Source: Candidatus Rokuibacteriota bacterium (GTDB lineage: Bacteria > JAUVQV01). Taken from it: a stretch of 8,000 nucleotides of DNA. Numbering within the stretch: position 1 is the first letter of the stretch; every line of letters starts with the position of its first letter. This document shows, piece after piece, positions 5,971 to 8,000 of this stretch. The notes below the pieces were generated by a model, which was given only the letters and a program-made list of their open reading frames with translations, did no database searches and was not told the origin of the DNA. The translations under genes were made by a program, and so were the position numbers. The DNA is taken from assembly GCA_030597995.1 (NCBI GenBank), contig JAUVQV010000027.1, positions 1 to 8,000 on the forward strand, given 5' to 3'.

Positions 5971-5999
5971 ATGATACACTTTCTCACCCCGGCAATCAA
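5971..5999 (-). promoter_or_regulatory. Sigma70-type promoter for the DUF507-lepB-xerD unit
   Basis: On the minus strand a -35 TTGATT (5999-5994) and a -10 TATCAT (5976-5971) are 17 nt apart. Transcription would start near 5964, about 20 nt before the GTG start and just ahead of the GAGGAG ribosome site, so the leader is compact. Confidence 0.6.
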
Positions 6000-6026
6000 C
6001 CCAAAAGGGAGAAGAGGAGTTTCCCC
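6000..6026 (-). promoter_or_regulatory. GGGGAAAC-type box upstream of the DUF507 promoter
   Basis: On the minus strand GGGGAAACTCC begins at 6026 and is followed by TCTTCTCCCTTTT, ending directly before the -35 at 5999. It closely matches the box before the queA -35 when a few one-base gaps are allowed. It may be a binding site for a shared regulator or an UP-like element; this is inferred from similarity and position only. Confidence 0.35.
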
Positions 6027-6044
6027 ATTTTTTATTTATGTGTC

Positions 6045-6244
6045 GTGAGGTGCCGGGGATACCCCCTGCGCTCTCGGCGAACCATGTCGGACCTCACTAC
6101 GGCTCCCGTCTGCTCGAAGGCGCAAACTCGGCCTGACGGCCTCAGACATGCGCCTTCGGCCGCGGTGCGGCCCGCTCCCGGTCGCCGAGTGTGGTGCCCC
6201 GACATGCTTCGATGTTCGCTCAGGGGATATCCCCGGCACCTCAC
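6045..6244. repeat. 200-bp palindromic element between divergent promoters
   Basis: The ends are a perfect 17-bp inverted repeat: GTGAGGTGCCGGGGATA (6045-6061) against its complement at 6228-6244. Inside, the arms pair imperfectly, including ATGTCGG in both. A perfect 10-bp inner stem CGAAGGCGCA (6115-6124) / TGCGCCTTCG (6149-6158) encloses a GGCC-TGAC-GGCC hairpin (6130-6141). A GCCGC-GGT-GCGGC hairpin lies in the right half. Several frames on both strands are open through it, as expected of a GC-rich palindrome, but they show no protein character. It is probably a dispersed, non-autonomous repeat; no second copy is present here. Confidence 0.7.
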
Positions 6245-6374
6245 TCCGACCTTGTCCATTCGAAGCTTTTTCACTTGCCGGGCGGAAGCAGCCTCTGTAA
6301 AGAACCAACGCACGGTGCTGCAAGGAAAAGACAGAGAAACACCCCCGGGGATCCTGACCACAGAATTAAGAAAA
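6245..6374. other. Intergenic DNA without recognised content
   Basis: This stretch lies between the 200-bp palindrome and the box upstream of the queA promoter. I see no credible coding frame, RNA gene, or repeat in it. Together with the elements listed on either side it completes the account of the long gene-free spacer 5944-6446. Confidence 0.5.
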
Positions 6375-6400
6375 GGGGAAAACTCCACTCTCCGTTTTTC
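6375..6400 (+). promoter_or_regulatory. GGGGAAAAC-type box upstream of the queA promoter
   Basis: GGGGAAAACTCC (6375-6386), then ACTCTCC and a T-rich stretch, end directly at the -35 of queA (6401). The order of blocks (GGGGAAA, CTCC, CTCC, TTTT, then -35) is the same as on the minus strand before the DUF507 promoter. This suggests a common upstream promoter element. Confidence 0.35.
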
Positions 6401-6429
6401 TTGTCAAATATGGCTTTGGGCACTATAAT
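6401..6429 (+). promoter_or_regulatory. Strong sigma70-type promoter for queA-tgt
   Basis: TTGTCA (6401-6406) and a perfect TATAAT (6424-6429) are 17 nt apart. Transcription should start near 6436, only about ten bases before the queA ATG at 6447, so the leader would be too short for a normal Shine-Dalgarno sequence. Confidence 0.7.
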
Positions 6430-6446
6430 TCAGCGTTTTGCGAACT

Positions 6447-7496
6447 ATGAACCAGCGGTTGGAAGATTACTCTTATCATCTTCCAAAGGAGAGCATAGCT
6501 CAGAGACCGTGCCGTTTCCGGGATCACTCCCGTGTGCTTGTGATGGATCGCGGCTCGGGAGGGCTGGGGCACAGTTATTTTCACCGGTTCCCGGAGTATC
6601 TCAGGGAAGGGGATGTCCTGGTCTTAAACGACACGGCCGTTCTTCAGGCGCGGCTGTTCGCGAAAAAGGCCGGCAGCGGTGGTCGCGTTGAATTGCTGCT
6701 GCTCGCTCCCCTGAAAGGCGGACGCTGGCGGGCCCTTTTGAAGGGAAAGTGCCGTCCGGGCACGCGCCTGGTTTTTCGCGGGGTTGAAACCGGGGCCCGG
6801 CTGGAAGGGATCGGTGAGGAGGGCGAAGTAATCGTCGGATTCGATCCGCCCGGAGGTGTCACGTCGCTCATTCAGGCGGCGGGCTCTCCACCCCTCCCGC
6901 CATACATCCGCCGCGGCGAGGAACTCGCTCGGGTGATGAAGAAAATGGACCGGGTGCGATATCAGACCGTGTTCGCCTCCCGGGAGGGTTCGGTGGCGGC
7001 ACCTACTGCCGGCCTGCACTTCACCCGGCGGCTTTTGAAGCGCGTGCGGGCGAGGGGGGTCGAGGTGGTCTTCCTCACTCTGCATGTCGGGCCTGGGACG
7101 TTTCGCCCCCTCCGCCACAGTGATCTTTCGAAATGCCGTCTGGAGGCGGAGTCGGCCGTTCTGCCGGCCGTGACGGCACGTGCGGTACGCGCGGCCCGAA
7201 AGAAGGGAGGCCGAGTCGTCGCCGTCGGGACCACTGTGACTCGGGTCCTGGAGTCTTTCACCTCCGCCGACGGGAAAATTCGAGGCGGCCGGAAGAGGGT
7301 GGATCTTCTCATCCGTCCCGGACACCGTTTCCGGGCGGTGGATGCCCTGGTGACGAATTTTCACCTCCCCCGCTCCAGCCTCCTGCTACTGGTGTCGGCC
7401 TTCGCCGGGAGGGCAAGGGTGCTCGAGGCTTACCGGGAGGCGATTCAGAGTGGATATCGGTTTTACAGCTACGGCGACGCGATGTTGATCCTCTGA
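6447..7496 (+). CDS. queA: S-adenosylmethionine:tRNA ribosyltransferase-isomerase
   Basis: QueA transfers and rearranges the ribosyl part of S-adenosylmethionine onto preQ1 in tRNA, giving epoxyqueuosine. The 349-residue protein is close to the usual length (about 340-356). Family motifs appear in order: YHLPKESIAQRP (10-21), LVLNDTAVLQARL (58-70), PPYIRR (151-156), RYQTVFA (171-177), GSVAAPTAGLHFT (181-193), HVGPGTFRP (213-221), AVGTTVTRVLES (259-270), TNFHLPRSSLLLLVSAFAG (303-321) and YRFYSYGDAMLI (338-348). At 230-235 the usual H-x-M-H-x-E motif reads CRLEAE. ATG 6447 fits the family N-terminus; a TTG at 6438 is possible but lies almost at the predicted transcript start. No Shine-Dalgarno sequence is visible. 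tgt follows after 12 nt. Confidence 0.93.
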   Translation: MNQRLEDYSYHLPKESIAQRPCRFRDHSRVLVMDRGSGGLGHSYFHRFPEYLREGDVLVLNDTAVLQARLFAKKAGSGGRVELLLLAPLKGGRWRALLKGKCRPGTRLVFRGVETGARLEGIGEEGEVIVGFDPPGGVTSLIQAAGSPPLPPYIRRGEELARVMKKMDRVRYQTVFASREGSVAAPTAGLHFTRRLLKRVRARGVEVVFLTLHVGPGTFRPLRHSDLSKCRLEAESAVLPAVTARAVRAARKKGGRVVAVGTTVTRVLESFTSADGKIRGGRKRVDLLIRPGHRFRAVDALVTNFHLPRSSLLLLVSAFAGRARVLEAYREAIQSGYRFYSYGDAMLIL

Positions 7497-7499
7497 TGA

Positions 7500-8000
<501 letters not shown>

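Noticed and set aside
6036..6428. Several overlapping open frames of 95-127 codons on both strands
   Set aside because: They run through the 200-bp palindrome, are Arg/Pro/Ser-rich and mirror one another, as expected when GC-rich inverted repeats lack stops. No protein family features.

Overview
The window looks like an ordinary chromosomal stretch of a GC-rich Gram-negative bacterium. The best guess is Desulfobacterota (the former Deltaproteobacteria) or a close relative. The evidence is the paired DUF507 genes beside lepB and xerD, a zinc-ribbon/receiver fusion protein, a RodZ-type protein, a queA-tgt operon, and intergenic palindromes of a kind I recall from that group. The taxonomic call is inference from gene content only. 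I found no rRNA, tRNA, CRISPR array, prophage or insertion sequence.

Layout. (1) Positions 1-2730, minus strand: a RodZ-like gene, then a zinc-ribbon plus receiver-domain protein, then a purine nucleoside phosphorylase (PNP) family protein whose active site looks degenerate. A likely terminator and a fresh promoter follow, then the start of a lipoprotein gene that runs off the left edge. (2) 2731-3146: a divergent spacer with a palindromic repeat and promoters facing both ways. (3) 3147-3524, plus strand: a stand-alone CheY-like receiver protein. (4) 3525-3705: a convergent spacer filled by a 144-bp palindromic element whose edge supplies the xerD stop codon. (5) 3706-5943, minus strand: two tandem DUF507 genes, lepB (signal peptidase I) and xerD (tyrosine recombinase), closely spaced behind one promoter. 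(6) 5944-6446: a divergent spacer with a 200-bp palindromic element and promoters facing both ways. (7) 6447-8000, plus strand: queA and the first part of tgt, the last steps of queuosine tRNA modification.

How the genes relate. QueA and Tgt act in one pathway: Tgt inserts preQ1 at the wobble position of tRNAs and QueA converts it to epoxyqueuosine. LepB (protein export), XerD (chromosome dimer resolution) and RodZ (cell shape) are housekeeping functions. Two separate receiver-domain proteins lacking a DNA-binding output lie near rodZ, which hints at phospho-signalling linked to cell shape, division or motility, but this is only context.

Most interesting points. Each of the three strand switches carries a different palindromic element. 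The PNP homologue has lost most of its catalytic residues. A GGGGAAAC-type box recurs at about the same distance upstream of three predicted promoters. The predicted queA promoter leaves a very short mRNA leader without a Shine-Dalgarno sequence. I see no convincing previously undescribed multi-gene system here.
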